From Pseudomonas triticicola (GTDB lineage: Bacteria > Pseudomonadota > Gammaproteobacteria > Pseudomonadales > Pseudomonadaceae), in contig NZ_JAHSTX010000001.1 of the NCBI RefSeq assembly GCF_019145375.1, positions 2,021,001 through 2,085,000 on the forward strand: 64,000 bases of DNA, read 5' to 3'. Position numbers and translations under genes: made by a program. Shown here in pieces: positions 35,103 through 43,843 of this stretch (the first letter of the stretch is position 1; every line of letters begins with the position of its first letter). The notes under the pieces were generated by a model. The model saw nothing but the letters and a program-made list of their open reading frames with translations, was not told the DNA's origin and made no database searches.

Positions 35103-35927
35103 TCAGCGTGCGGCGCGCAATCGTTCCAGCCAGCGCATGGGCGGGATGCCGTAGCAGCGGGTGAAATGTCGCGTCATATGACTTTGATCGTGAAACCCCG
35201 CGACGAGCGCTGCATCGACCAGGGTGAAACCTTCAACCACCAATGAGCGGAACCGGTCCAGGCGGCGCAGGGTGACAAATCGGTAAGGACTCGTACCGTA
35301 AAGCGTTCTGAAGTCGCGTGACAGGCTCCAGCGTTCGCGCCCGCTGGCACACTCGAGCATCTCCAGCGTGATGCATGAATCCAAGTGTTCCAGGATGAAC
35401 GCTCTGGCAAGCTCGGCTGCGCGGTAATCCAGGCGCTTGCGCCCGCGCGGCTTGCCCGCGACGGCACGCAACGCCATTGCCAAGTCATACAGCGCGTCCT
35501 GTTGCTCCAATGCTTCCAGCGGATGATCCACTGCTTGCACAAATGTTTCACTGGCATGGAACAGCCGTGGGTCGTTTGAAAGCCCCCCCGTGATAAAAGG
35601 CAAGGGCTCGCCACCCAGGATGTTTTGAATCATTGCCGGATCAATGTAAGCCATCCGATAACGAAAGCCTGCATCAGTCCCGGCCATACCATCGTGAAGT
35701 TCGTCTGGATGAAGCACGAGCGTATTGCCGGGGATACCGTGGCGCAACGAGCCTACATAGTGAAAGCTCTGGACGCCCGCCAACGTGCGGCCGATGGAGT
35801 AGGTGTCATGTCGATGAGGATCGTAGCCGTGGCTGCCGAACCACGCTTCAATACGCTCGATTCCTCCTGGTTGAACACTGCGGATGACCCAGTCAGTGCT
35901 GTCTGGTTGGCCTTTTTTCCTATCCAT
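35103..35927 (-). CDS. AraC-family regulator with cupin sensor
   Basis: The 274-residue protein has an N-terminal AraC-binding cupin (YDPHRHDTYSIGRTLAGVQSFHYVG, with PGNTLVLHPDELHDG after) and a C-terminal HTH pair at about 175-270 (CITLEMLECASGRERWSLSRDFRTLYGTSPYRFV, and DAALVAGFHDQSHMTRHFTRCYGIPP). It is upstream of the cupin gene on the same strand and divergent from another AraC gene 186 bp away. The effector and targets are unknown. Confidence 0.9.
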   Translation of the reverse strand: MDRKKGQPDSTDWVIRSVQPGGIERIEAWFGSHGYDPHRHDTYSIGRTLAGVQSFHYVGSLRHGIPGNTLVLHPDELHDGMAGTDAGFRYRMAYIDPAMIQNILGGEPLPFITGGLSNDPRLFHASETFVQAVDHPLEALEQQDALYDLAMALRAVAGKPRGRKRLDYRAAELARAFILEHLDSCITLEMLECASGRERWSLSRDFRTLYGTSPYRFVTLRRLDRFRSLVVEGFTLVDAALVAGFHDQSHMTRHFTRCYGIPPMRWLERLRAAR

Positions 35928-36113
35928 GAATGCGTACGTTCCCGAGTCTGTTCGGTCGTGGTGATCCGTCTGCCGAGAATATACAAGTGCAAGTATTGGC
36001 TGTCTGCTTTTGCCTGAAAGCAGTCCATGGTTCCAGTCCTGTCACTGAACCGTCACGCCTGTTCCCTAGGCTCTACCAGTCTCTGCCATCGCCTCAAGAG
36101 CCCGCATTCCAAA

Positions 36114-37097
36114 ATGCCGCCCATCGCAACTGCATCCCCACCCCGCCAAAAGATCATCCTGCGCTCCGACAACCTCACCTCTTCCGACTTCGGCGCCCTG
36201 TTCTCCAGGCTCTTCGGCAACCGCTACGCCGATACTCCGCCGCCACCTTCCAACATCATCATCGGCGGGGTCTACGGGCGGCACGACGGGGTGAGTTTTC
36301 GGCGTATGCATTACCACGGCGACTTCAGCGTCGCCCTCCCCGATCCGCAGAACGAAATCACTTTCGTCATTCCCACCGCCGGCAAGATCGTTTTCAACCA
36401 CGTCACTGAATCCATTGGCATGGCGCGCATCGGTCTGGCGATCGACAAGGCGGATATCCGTTCGATGCGCTTTGTTGATGATCACGCGCACCACGGGATT
36501 TCGATCAATCGTCAGCAACTCACCGAGCGGTTGTCGGCGCTGCTGGAGAAACCGGTCGTGCAGAAGATCGTGTTTGAGCCAAGCGTGGATCTGAATACCC
36601 CGGCATTTCAGGGCCTCAAGGCGTTGATCGATCTGGCCACGGGCACTGAGTTCGATGCCTTGATCAACAGCGGCACGTTGATGCCGTCACGGTTGCGCGA
36701 GATGTTGATCGATGCGGTGCTGGAGGCGTGGCCGCACAATTTCACTGAGGCTTTACGAGGCCCGGCGCCGTGTGTGGCGCCGCGACATGTGAAGGTGGCG
36801 ATGGAGTTTATTCAGGCGCATCCGCAGCAGTTGGTCAGTGGCGTGGATCTGGCGCGGTTGAGCCATGTCAGCCAGCGCGCGTTGCAGGAAGGTTTTCGGC
36901 GTTTTGTCGGGATGTCGATCGTCGCTTATCAGCGGCAGGTGCGTTTGCAGCGCGCCTATGAGGCGTTGGTGCGCGGGCATGCAAGCTCTGTGACGGAGGT
37001 GGCGTTGCGTTTCGGCTTCAGCAATGTCGGGCGCTTTTGTCAGTATTTTCAAAGCGCTTACGGCGTAAGCCCAGCGGAGTTGAAGGCCAGGCGTTGA
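36114..37097 (+). CDS. AraC-family regulator (AraC-binding-like domain_2)
   Basis: The 327-residue protein has an N-terminal sensor of the AraC_binding_2 type (MHYHGDFSVALPDPQNEITFVIPTAGKI-like core) and a C-terminal HTH pair at about 225-325 (VSGVDLARLSHVSQRALQEGFRRFVGMSIVAYQRQ, VTEVALRFGFSNVGRFCQYFQSAYGVSP). This subgroup often regulates aromatic or amine catabolism. The start at 36114 is chosen over 36027 by family length; the ribosome-binding site is not strong. No catabolic partner lies beside it. Confidence 0.88.
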   Translation: MPPIATASPPRQKIILRSDNLTSSDFGALFSRLFGNRYADTPPPPSNIIIGGVYGRHDGVSFRRMHYHGDFSVALPDPQNEITFVIPTAGKIVFNHVTESIGMARIGLAIDKADIRSMRFVDDHAHHGISINRQQLTERLSALLEKPVVQKIVFEPSVDLNTPAFQGLKALIDLATGTEFDALINSGTLMPSRLREMLIDAVLEAWPHNFTEALRGPAPCVAPRHVKVAMEFIQAHPQQLVSGVDLARLSHVSQRALQEGFRRFVGMSIVAYQRQVRLQRAYEALVRGHASSVTEVALRFGFSNVGRFCQYFQSAYGVSPAELKARR

Positions 37098-37190
37098 CCA
37101 TTCGGTCCGGCGAAACCTGCATTTGATTGAACAGCAGGAATCTCAGGGCGACTAACCCCAGACAGGCCACTTGGCGAAAAGGGGGTTTCC

Positions 37191-38318
37191 ATGACCGAGG
37201 ATTTCATCGGCTTTTTCACGGCTCACACGATTTTAGGAATTTCACTGGCGAACTGGGTGCTGGCGTTCCTCGCCGCGACACTCAGTTATCTGCTGACCAC
37301 CACGGCGATCCGTTTCGTGTTCCGCAAGGTGCAGGCGCGGGCCAGCGCCGGCAATGGGCATCTGACGTACATGGCCAGCGAAGTGCTGGCGGCGACCAGC
37401 ACCACGTTGCTGCTGTTGGCATCGATTCTGGTCGGCATCGGTTTGCTGGATTTGCCGGAACGCTGGCTCGGGCGGGTCAGCAGTTTATGGTTCGTGGTGG
37501 CGGCGTTGCAGGTCGGCCTGTGGACCAACCGCGCGCTGGCGCTGGGGTTGCATCGGTATTTCTCGCGGCATAACGCGACCGGCACTTTTCAGGCGAGCGC
37601 CCTGGCGACCTTGAGCCTGTGGGGCGTCAAGGTATTGCTGTGGGCGGTGATTCTGCTGGCGATGCTGTCGAATCTGGGCGTCAACATCACTGCGTTCGTC
37701 GCCAGCCTGGGTGTCGGCGGTATCGCGGTGGCGCTGGCGGTGCAGAACATTCTCGGCGACGTGTTCGCCTCGCTGTCGATTGCCGTCGACAAGCCGTTTG
37801 AGGTGGGCGATTTCATCGTCGTCGGCACGCTGGCCGGTACGGTCGAGCACGTCGGCCTGAAGACCACGCGCATCCGCAGTCTCGGCGGTGAGCAGATTGT
37901 CATGGCCAACGCCGACATGATCGGCAGCACCATTCAGAACTACAAACGCTTGCAGGAACGTCGAGTGGTGTTCGAGTTTCGTCTGACTTACGAGTGCACC
38001 AGCGAACAGATCCGCCAGATCACTCAACGCGTTGAAAGCATCATCAAGAACGAAAAACAGGCACGCTTCGACCGTTGCCATTTCCGCAGTTTTGGTGAGA
38101 GCGCGCTGGAATTCGAGACGGTGTATATCGTTCTGGACGCCAGCTACAACGTCTACATGGACGTGCAGCAACGCATCAATCTGGCAATCATGGAAGCGGT
38201 GGCCGAGCTGGACGCGACGTTCGCCTTCCCGGCGCGCACCGTGCATGTCGCCTCCCTGCCCGAACCCAGCGCGCAGCCGGCACGCACACAGCAACCTTCG
38301 CGTGCGCAGCATGCTTGA
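37191..38318 (+). CDS. MscS-family mechanosensitive channel
   Basis: The 375-residue protein has about five hydrophobic segments and then the MscS core: TM3-like NLGVNITAFVASLGVGGIAVALAVQNILGDVFASLSIAVDKPFEVGDFI, followed by the beta domain (LAGTVEHVGLKTTRIRSLGGEQIVMANADMI). The C-terminal tail is Pro/Ala/Arg-rich. This core is diagnostic. It is longer than E. coli MscS (286 aa) because of extra N-terminal helices. GGGGGTTTCC precedes the ATG, a weak site. It ends just before a hairpin. Confidence 0.93.
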   Translation: MTEDFIGFFTAHTILGISLANWVLAFLAATLSYLLTTTAIRFVFRKVQARASAGNGHLTYMASEVLAATSTTLLLLASILVGIGLLDLPERWLGRVSSLWFVVAALQVGLWTNRALALGLHRYFSRHNATGTFQASALATLSLWGVKVLLWAVILLAMLSNLGVNITAFVASLGVGGIAVALAVQNILGDVFASLSIAVDKPFEVGDFIVVGTLAGTVEHVGLKTTRIRSLGGEQIVMANADMIGSTIQNYKRLQERRVVFEFRLTYECTSEQIRQITQRVESIIKNEKQARFDRCHFRSFGESALEFETVYIVLDASYNVYMDVQQRINLAIMEAVAELDATFAFPARTVHVASLPEPSAQPARTQQPSRAQHA

Positions 38319-38324
38319 GCGCAA

Positions 38325-38347
38325 GAGCCCGGCAATTTGCCGGGCTC
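38325..38347. terminator. Hairpin between convergent genes
   Basis: GAGCCCGGC-AATTT-GCCGGGCTC is a perfect 9-bp stem between the MscS gene and the convergent phosphatase-autotransporter gene. It lacks a strong U-tract, so termination is probable but may be partial. Confidence 0.6.
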
Positions 38348-38354
38348 GCTGTGT

Positions 38355-40274
38355 TCAAAACGCGTAACTGGCCTTCAGTCCGCCATTGAAACCGTGGCTG
38401 TCACCGCCACCGTTGGCGCCGACCTCAGCGCCTACACTCAGGGCGCCGAGGTTGGCCATCAGATTAACGCCGCCGCTGAACTGGTCTCGATTGTCGAACG
38501 CCGCGCGCTGCTCGATATCCAGCCCCAGCAGGTGGCCTTCACTGTCGACTTGCTGATCGCCGAGCGCACGTTCATAGCCCACGCGAACACCCGGGACCAA
38601 CTGCCACGCACCCATGGCCACTGGGGCAAATGACACGTCGAGATTGGCTACCGCGCTGCGGCGGGTCTGCTCGATGCCATCGACGTCGAGCGCCAGCTCA
38701 CTGCCCTTCTCTTTGAAACCTTGCAAGTCGAGATGACTGACGCGAAAGCCCAGGCTCGGTTCGACAATCACGCTGCTCAGCGGCAGGCGATAACCCAACG
38801 CCACGGTCGCGCCAGTGAGATTGCCGTGAGTGTCGCCCTTGGCAGTGCCGAGACCACCACCGAGCTCGCGTTTGCTGTCGTAGTCGACGTAACCGGCGCT
38901 GGCGTTGGCATCGATAAACATGCCCCGCTCAAGGCTGGTGAGGCCGTAACGCACACCGAGGTTGAGGAAGGTGAAGTCAGTATCGGCCTCGCCACCCGCG
39001 CCGCCCACGCTGCCCTTGCTGTAGCCAAAGCCGCCGCGCGCGCTGAGTTGTTCGCTGAAGCGCTGGGTGATGCCGAGCATCAGGCCCTGGCTGTGTTCGT
39101 TGCTGCTCTCGGCATGGGCCGAGCCGTCGGTGCCGAGGTAGCTGGCGAGCGCGGTGCTCCAGAGGCGGTATTGGCCGACCTTCAAATCGCTGCCGCTGGC
39201 GAACGGTGCGGCGGCTTGTTCGATCATCGCGTTCTGCCGCAGCAGGTAGCTGGCCGCATCGGCGTGAACCTGACCGCCAACTTGAGATTCGACACCGCCC
39301 AGGCTGCCGGCGTCGATCGCCGATTGCAGGTAGTAGTTGTAGGCGCTGTAGGTGCCGGACAGCTCGGAGTTCTGCAACTGCCGCAGCAATTCGGCACCAG
39401 CGGCGGCGTTGCCGACCAGCCCGGCCTGCCCCGGCAAGCTGTTGTACTCGACCAGTTTGCCGCGCAGCACGTAAATGGTTTCCTGGGACAGACCGAGGCC
39501 CTGCTTGAGGTAGTTGTCCATGCTGCCGTACTCGGCGGCGACCTGGTCGAGACCGGCCTGCAAGTAACTGGCCTGCACGCCGAGCAGCGGCTCGTAGACA
39601 GCGGCCATGCTCGGCGGCAGCGCTTTCAAGGTCGCGGCGACACGGGCGGCGGTGTAGTCGTTGGTCGCCAGATAATTGGCCATGATCGTCGCCTCATCGA
39701 CGCCAGCGATGCTCTGCAACACGGCGGCGGTCCAGCCGGTGCGGTCCTTGCCGGCGGTGCAGTGGAACAGCTGCGCGGCGTCGACACTGGCCAGCTCATT
39801 GAACAACTGGCCGAACTGCCCACGCATGCCGGCATCGCTGACGAAAGCGCGGTTGGTGTCCTCCATCATCGCCACGGCCTCGGCGGCGCTGTGGAACGAG
39901 ATATTGGTGATGTCCGCACCCGAGGTGGTGCTGCCGATGATATCGATATTGCGGTAGGCCGCGCCCGTGATCATCGTGTCGGGCGTGGCGGCAATTTCGC
40001 TGGGCGTGCGCAAGTCGTAAATGGCTTTGATGCCGAGGCCATTGAGTGTCGCCAGATCCGCCGCCGACGGCGTCAGCGCATTGGAGCGGTAGAACACGCC
40101 GTTGCGCATAACGCCGTCGTGGGCGGTGGAGTACGCGGTGGCGATGCCGGCGATGTCGCGAAAGTTGTCGATGCCGGACAAGCGCGGCGTGTCGAGGGTG
40201 ACAGGCTCGGCCGCGTGGGCAGCGGCGATGGAAAGGCTCAGAACGGACAGCGAACACAGAAGACGTTGGAACAC
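38355..40274 (-). CDS. Tyrosine-phosphatase-like autotransporter (surface phosphatase)
   Basis: The 639-residue protein has a signal peptide (LCSLSVLSLSIAAAHA, cleavage near 21) and then a tyrosine phosphatase domain of the Y_phosphatase3 type: LSGIDNFRDIAG, GVFYRSNALT, YDLRTPSE and the P-loop HCTAGKDRTG with Cys172 and Arg178. After a helical linker (about 215-375) comes an autotransporter beta-barrel (375-639) ending in the typical A-S-Y-A-F with terminal Phe. So the phosphatase is expected on the cell surface or released. Relatives act on phosphotyrosine or phosphoinositides. It appears to be a single gene; the start has no strong site upstream. Confidence 0.88.
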   Translation of the reverse strand: MFQRLLCSLSVLSLSIAAAHAAEPVTLDTPRLSGIDNFRDIAGIATAYSTAHDGVMRNGVFYRSNALTPSAADLATLNGLGIKAIYDLRTPSEIAATPDTMITGAAYRNIDIIGSTTSGADITNISFHSAAEAVAMMEDTNRAFVSDAGMRGQFGQLFNELASVDAAQLFHCTAGKDRTGWTAAVLQSIAGVDEATIMANYLATNDYTAARVAATLKALPPSMAAVYEPLLGVQASYLQAGLDQVAAEYGSMDNYLKQGLGLSQETIYVLRGKLVEYNSLPGQAGLVGNAAAGAELLRQLQNSELSGTYSAYNYYLQSAIDAGSLGGVESQVGGQVHADAASYLLRQNAMIEQAAAPFASGSDLKVGQYRLWSTALASYLGTDGSAHAESSNEHSQGLMLGITQRFSEQLSARGGFGYSKGSVGGAGGEADTDFTFLNLGVRYGLTSLERGMFIDANASAGYVDYDSKRELGGGLGTAKGDTHGNLTGATVALGYRLPLSSVIVEPSLGFRVSHLDLQGFKEKGSELALDVDGIEQTRRSAVANLDVSFAPVAMGAWQLVPGVRVGYERALGDQQVDSEGHLLGLDIEQRAAFDNRDQFSGGVNLMANLGALSVGAEVGANGGGDSHGFNGGLKASYAF

Positions 40275-40427
40275 AGTGCAGCCTCATGGAATCAGCGTTG
40301 GGCTGGTCACTATGGGCAGGCGAGTGAGAGGGAATATGACAGTTTCGGCTGGCGACAAAATGCCTGCGCAAATGGGCCGTGGGGTGCGTGATCGGTCCAT
40401 CAATCCTGCTTGAATGTGTTGAAGATC

Positions 40428-40520
40428 CCTGTGGCAGCGAGCCTGCTCATGAAAGCGGCGTGTCAGCCGATTATATTCAAACTGAAAAAAAGCTTTCGCG
40501 AGCAGGCTCGCTCCCACAGG
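40428..40520. repeat. REPIN (two REPs in inverted orientation)
   Basis: CCTGTGGCAGCGAGCCTGCT (one arm, with a C for G change) and GCGAGCAGGCTCGCTCCCAC plus AGG (other arm) face each other with about 45 bp between. This is the paired form mobilised by RAYT transposases, none of which is in the window. It lies in the 338-bp gap between divergent genes at 40274 and 40613. Confidence 0.85.
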
Positions 40521-40612
40521 GTTTGGGGAAGTATCCGTTTTTTCAATTTGTCGCGCGCAATGCCAACCCCTTATAAGACTGCCATCACTTTCAAGAACAA
40601 GAGGCTGTACCC

Positions 40613-42151
40613 ATGAGCAACGCCTGGAACGAAGGTTATTTCACCGACGAAGGCTACACCTACAGCTATAGCCGGGAGATCAATCCGGTGTTCCTGCGTT
40701 ACTGCCTGTTGTTGCGCGGGTTCGCCACGCTGGAAAGCAACGACGGCGTGCACTGCGAACTGGGCTTCGGTCAGGGCGTGTCGATCAACATCCACGCCAC
40801 CGCCAACCCGGGCTCGTTTGTCGGTACGGACTTTCACCCGGGTATGGCGGCCCATGCCATCGACCTCGCGACTGCCGCCAACAATGGCGCCCGTCTGTAC
40901 GACGACAGTTTCGAACAGCTGCTGGCGCGCAATGATCTGCCGCAGTTCGACAGCATCAGCCTGCATGGCATCTGGACCTGGGTCAGCCGCGACAATCAGA
41001 AGCTGATCGTCGAATTCGCCCGCCGTCACCTGAAACCGGGCGGCATGCTCTACGTCAGCTACAACTGCTTCCCCGGCTGGTCGCCATCGGCGCCGCTGCG
41101 CAATCTGTTCAGCCTGCATGACCGCTTCGCCAACGCCTCGGCGCGCTCCGATCAGCGCATCGACGCCGCGCTGGAGTTTTCCGAAGCGCTGCTCGCGGCC
41201 AATCCGAAGTATGCCGCGGCGGCGCCGAGCCTCGGCGCGCGGCTGCAGAGCATCAAGGGCCAGGATCGTCACTACGTCGCCCACGAATATTTCAACCGCG
41301 ACTGGAACTGCATGTACTTCGCCGACATGGTCGACGCGCTGGCCCCGGCCAAACTCGACTACGCCACCACGGCAGTGCCGCTGGACTCGGTCGACCCGCT
41401 CAACCTGAGCGCCGAAGGCATGGACTTTCTGGAAACCATTGAACACCCGATCATGCGCGAGCAAGCGCGGGACTATTTCGTCAACCAGCACTTCCGCCGC
41501 GATCTGTACGTGCGTGGCGCGACGCGCCTGTCCGCTGCCGAACGCCGGGCGAGGATGCTGCACAGCCGTTTCGCGTTGCTGCAACCCTGGGAAACTGTCG
41601 CGGATTCGGTCACCGGTCCTGCCGGCGAAGCGACCCTGCAACCGGAAATCTACGGCCCGGTGCTCGATGCCTTGGCGGCGCAGAACTATGCGGCAAAATC
41701 GATGCGCCAATTGCTCTCCGAGACTGCAATGGCTTACGACGACCTTGAACAAGCCCTGGCCGTGCTGATCGGTATGGGCGCGGTCGCTCCGTGCCAGAGC
41801 GAGGCCGCCGAGTCGCAGGTCAGCGGTCGCTGCGCCGCGCTCAATCTGCAACTGTGCAAACGCTCGCTGTACGGCGCCAACATCCAGACCCTGGCCAGCC
41901 CGGTCACGGGTGGTGGGGTGACGGTCAGCCGCTTCCAGCAGCTGTTCCTGATATCGATCAAGCAAGGCAAACAGCAGCCGGCCGAATGGGCGCAACTGGC
42001 GTGGGGGGTGATCAGCGAACAAGGTGAAGTACTGGTCGACAATGGCCAACCGCTGCTCACCGCTGAAGCCAATATCGCCGCGCTGACCGCACAGGCGCAG
42101 GTGTTCGCCGAGCAGACGCTGCCTGTGCTGAGGGCGCTTAAAATCGCTTGA
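40613..42151 (+). CDS. SAM-dependent methyltransferase with regulatory domain
   Basis: The 512-residue protein begins with a class I methyltransferase domain: HCELGFGQGVSINIHA (motif I) near 48, FVGTDFHPGMA near 70, SISLHGIWTWV near 118 and RHLKPGGMLYVSYNC near 138. It continues with the methyltransferase regulatory domain (PF10119-type) at about 215-300, and a C-terminal all-helical winged part. Homologues often sit with surface-polysaccharide or O-antigen genes, but here no partner is near. It is flanked on both sides by REPINs. The substrate is unknown. Confidence 0.85.
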   Translation: MSNAWNEGYFTDEGYTYSYSREINPVFLRYCLLLRGFATLESNDGVHCELGFGQGVSINIHATANPGSFVGTDFHPGMAAHAIDLATAANNGARLYDDSFEQLLARNDLPQFDSISLHGIWTWVSRDNQKLIVEFARRHLKPGGMLYVSYNCFPGWSPSAPLRNLFSLHDRFANASARSDQRIDAALEFSEALLAANPKYAAAAPSLGARLQSIKGQDRHYVAHEYFNRDWNCMYFADMVDALAPAKLDYATTAVPLDSVDPLNLSAEGMDFLETIEHPIMREQARDYFVNQHFRRDLYVRGATRLSAAERRARMLHSRFALLQPWETVADSVTGPAGEATLQPEIYGPVLDALAAQNYAAKSMRQLLSETAMAYDDLEQALAVLIGMGAVAPCQSEAAESQVSGRCAALNLQLCKRSLYGANIQTLASPVTGGGVTVSRFQQLFLISIKQGKQQPAEWAQLAWGVISEQGEVLVDNGQPLLTAEANIAALTAQAQVFAEQTLPVLRALKIA

Positions 42152-42167
42152 TTGCAAACGAACCAAG

Positions 42168-42254
42168 GTGGGAGCGAGCCTGCTCGCGAAAGCGCTGGAT
42201 CAGCCGCCAAATCGGTGACTGACGTACCGCATTCGCGAGCAGGCTCGCTCCCAC
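42168..42254. repeat. REPIN (two REPs in inverted orientation)
   Basis: GTGGGAGCGAGCCTGCTCGC and its near-perfect inverted copy ending GCTCGCTCCCAC enclose about 45 bp. It begins 17 bp after the methyltransferase stop and may terminate or stabilise that transcript. The outer bases CCAA/TTGG extend the symmetry. Confidence 0.9.
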
Positions 42255-42431
42255 ATTGGTCGAGGAACGTGGCTAAGCCAACCGTCCTGTTTGCGGAACT
42301 TTCCCCGCTCTGCCGCCCGTCCTGCCACTCGGCAAAAAACGAAATTTCTGCTGCGCGCCCTCCTCACAACTATGCATGCGCCAACGCCCACAAGGGTCGA
42401 GGCGCGATAGCCTGGTCTGAGGAAAATTTGA

Positions 42432-43313
42432 ATGTTCATACATAACAAGCGACTTCAGTACACCGTTCGTGTTGCCGAGCCCAATCCGGGTCTGGCTAAT
42501 CTGCTGCTGGAACAATTCGGGGGCGCCAATGGCGAACTGGCCGCGGCAGCGCGCTATTTCACCCAAGCCTTGGCTGAAGAAGATCCGGGGCGCAAAGACC
42601 TTCTGCTGGACATCGCCACCGAAGAGTTGAGTCACCTGGAGGTCGTCGGCTCGATCATCGTCATGCTCAACAAAGGCGCCAAAGGGCAACTCGCCGAAGG
42701 CGTTCAGGAGGAAGGTGAGCTGTATCGCGCGCTGAATGGCGCCGGCAATGACTCGCACATCACCAGCCTGCTTTATGGTGCCGGCGCGCCTCTGGTCAAT
42801 TCGGCTGGTGTGCCGTGGACGGCGGCCTACGTTGACTCGATCACCGAGCCGACCGCTGACTTCCGCTCCAATATCGCAGCCGAAGCGCGGGCGAAAATTC
42901 TCTACGAACGCTTGATCAACATCACCGAAGATCCGGGCGTCAAAGAGGCGCTGGGCTTCTTGATGACGCGGGAAATCGCCCATCAACAGTCCTTCGAAAA
43001 AGCCCTGCATTCGATCCAGCCGAACTTCCCGCAGGGCAAACTGCCGGGCATGCCGGAGTTCACCAACAAGTACTTCAACATGTCTGGCGAGCCCAACGTT
43101 CGTGGTCCGTGGAACGAGGGCGGCGCGTGGGAATATGTGGAAACTCCAGAGCCGGCAGTTGACGGCGGTGACGGTCTGGCGACGGTCAGCCTCCCTGCTG
43201 ACGACGCAGAGGTCCTGGAAGCCATGAAGATTCGCACGGCGTCTGACCCGCTCAGCGAGCCGGTGACCGGTGCTGATCTGGGCTCCGGTTACGTGCAAGG
43301 CAAAGATGTCTGA
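42432..43313 (+). CDS. Manganese catalase
   Basis: The 293-residue protein is a non-haem Mn catalase. Its four-helix-bundle ligands are visible: Glu in GANGELAAAARYFTQA near 36, E-x-x-H in IATEELSHLEVVG near 70, and E-x-x-H in LMTREIAHQQSFEKAL near 180. LNKGAKGQL and GAPLVNSAGVPWTAAYVDS are typical of the family. It converts hydrogen peroxide to water and oxygen in the cytoplasm. The ATG lacks a strong site but aligns with the family start MFIHNKRLQYTV. Two small genes follow closely, probably one unit with a stationary-phase or stress role (inference). Confidence 0.93.
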   Translation: MFIHNKRLQYTVRVAEPNPGLANLLLEQFGGANGELAAAARYFTQALAEEDPGRKDLLLDIATEELSHLEVVGSIIVMLNKGAKGQLAEGVQEEGELYRALNGAGNDSHITSLLYGAGAPLVNSAGVPWTAAYVDSITEPTADFRSNIAAEARAKILYERLINITEDPGVKEALGFLMTREIAHQQSFEKALHSIQPNFPQGKLPGMPEFTNKYFNMSGEPNVRGPWNEGGAWEYVETPEPAVDGGDGLATVSLPADDAEVLEAMKIRTASDPLSEPVTGADLGSGYVQGKDV

Positions 43314-43365
43314 ACCCCGTCCGGCGGCCCCGGATCGGGGTCGCCACTTGCTCAAGGTGATCAAC

Positions 43366-43668
43366 ATGAAAAACAGCAAAGTCCTGGCGCTGACCTCTGA
43401 ACATTTTCAACGTTTGATGGAGCACGCGTACGCCGGTTTTGAGCTGGACTGCAAACAGGCCTGTCGAGGATTGAAAGTCAGCATGGCGGTGAATGTATTT
43501 GGCCTGGGCACCCTGCTGCCGAATAATTTCGCTGAGGAGACTGCCGTCCCGCCAGCAGACGAACATCCAGCCGTCGACGACGCCTTGCCCACCATGCCGG
43601 TGGTGGCCAAGCGCGTATTGGCGCAGCGCAACCGTTCCATCGACGGGGCTGAAAGTTTTCATCGGTAA
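43366..43668 (+). CDS. Small protein downstream of Mn catalase
   Basis: The 100-residue product (start MKNSKVLALTSEHFQRLMEH) is soluble, with two Cys in ELDCKQACRGLKVSM and a disordered acidic Pro-rich second half. I do not recognise the family. AAGGTG lies before this ATG; the in-frame ATG at 43306, overlapping the catalase stop, is an alternative with AAGG upstream. Position and spacing suggest co-expression with the catalase. Confidence 0.6.
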   Translation: MKNSKVLALTSEHFQRLMEHAYAGFELDCKQACRGLKVSMAVNVFGLGTLLPNNFAEETAVPPADEHPAVDDALPTMPVVAKRVLAQRNRSIDGAESFHR

Positions 43669-43680
43669 CAGGAGCGCGAC

Positions 43681-43821
43681 ATGAGAACTCATAAAAACCT
43701 GAGTTTCCCCTCAAGCCTGAGCGTCGCCCCGGGACTCCAGTTTCTGCTGGGCTGTGCGATATTCGCCGGCGGAACGCTGATCCTGATGAGCGAACTGGCG
43801 GGAACCTTCTTTGCGATGTGA
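43681..43821 (+). CDS. 46-aa predicted membrane peptide
   Basis: The frame starts at 43681 with AGGAGC five bases upstream and encodes 46 residues. The N-terminal part is basic and serine-rich, then comes one membrane helix (LQFLLGCAIFAGGTLILMSELAGTFF). It begins 12 bp after the preceding small gene and so is probably the third gene of the catalase unit. No family is recognised. Confidence 0.6.
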   Translation: MRTHKNLSFPSSLSVAPGLQFLLGCAIFAGGTLILMSELAGTFFAM

Positions 43822-43843
43822 GCCTGGTTTCGCTATCGGGCAT

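Noticed and set aside
38721..40391. 556-codon plus-strand frame opposite the phosphatase-autotransporter
   Set aside because: It is Ala/Val/Gly-rich antisense sequence without motifs; the minus strand has signal peptide, P-loop and barrel.
40571..42166. 531-codon minus frame opposite the methyltransferase
   Set aside because: Arg/Gln-rich antisense frame with no motif; the plus strand has the SAM-binding motifs.
40428..42254. Repeated GCGAGCCTGCTCGC units as a possible CRISPR or tandem array
   Set aside because: They are REPs and REPINs: few copies, inverted pairs, no regular spacers, and no cas genes.
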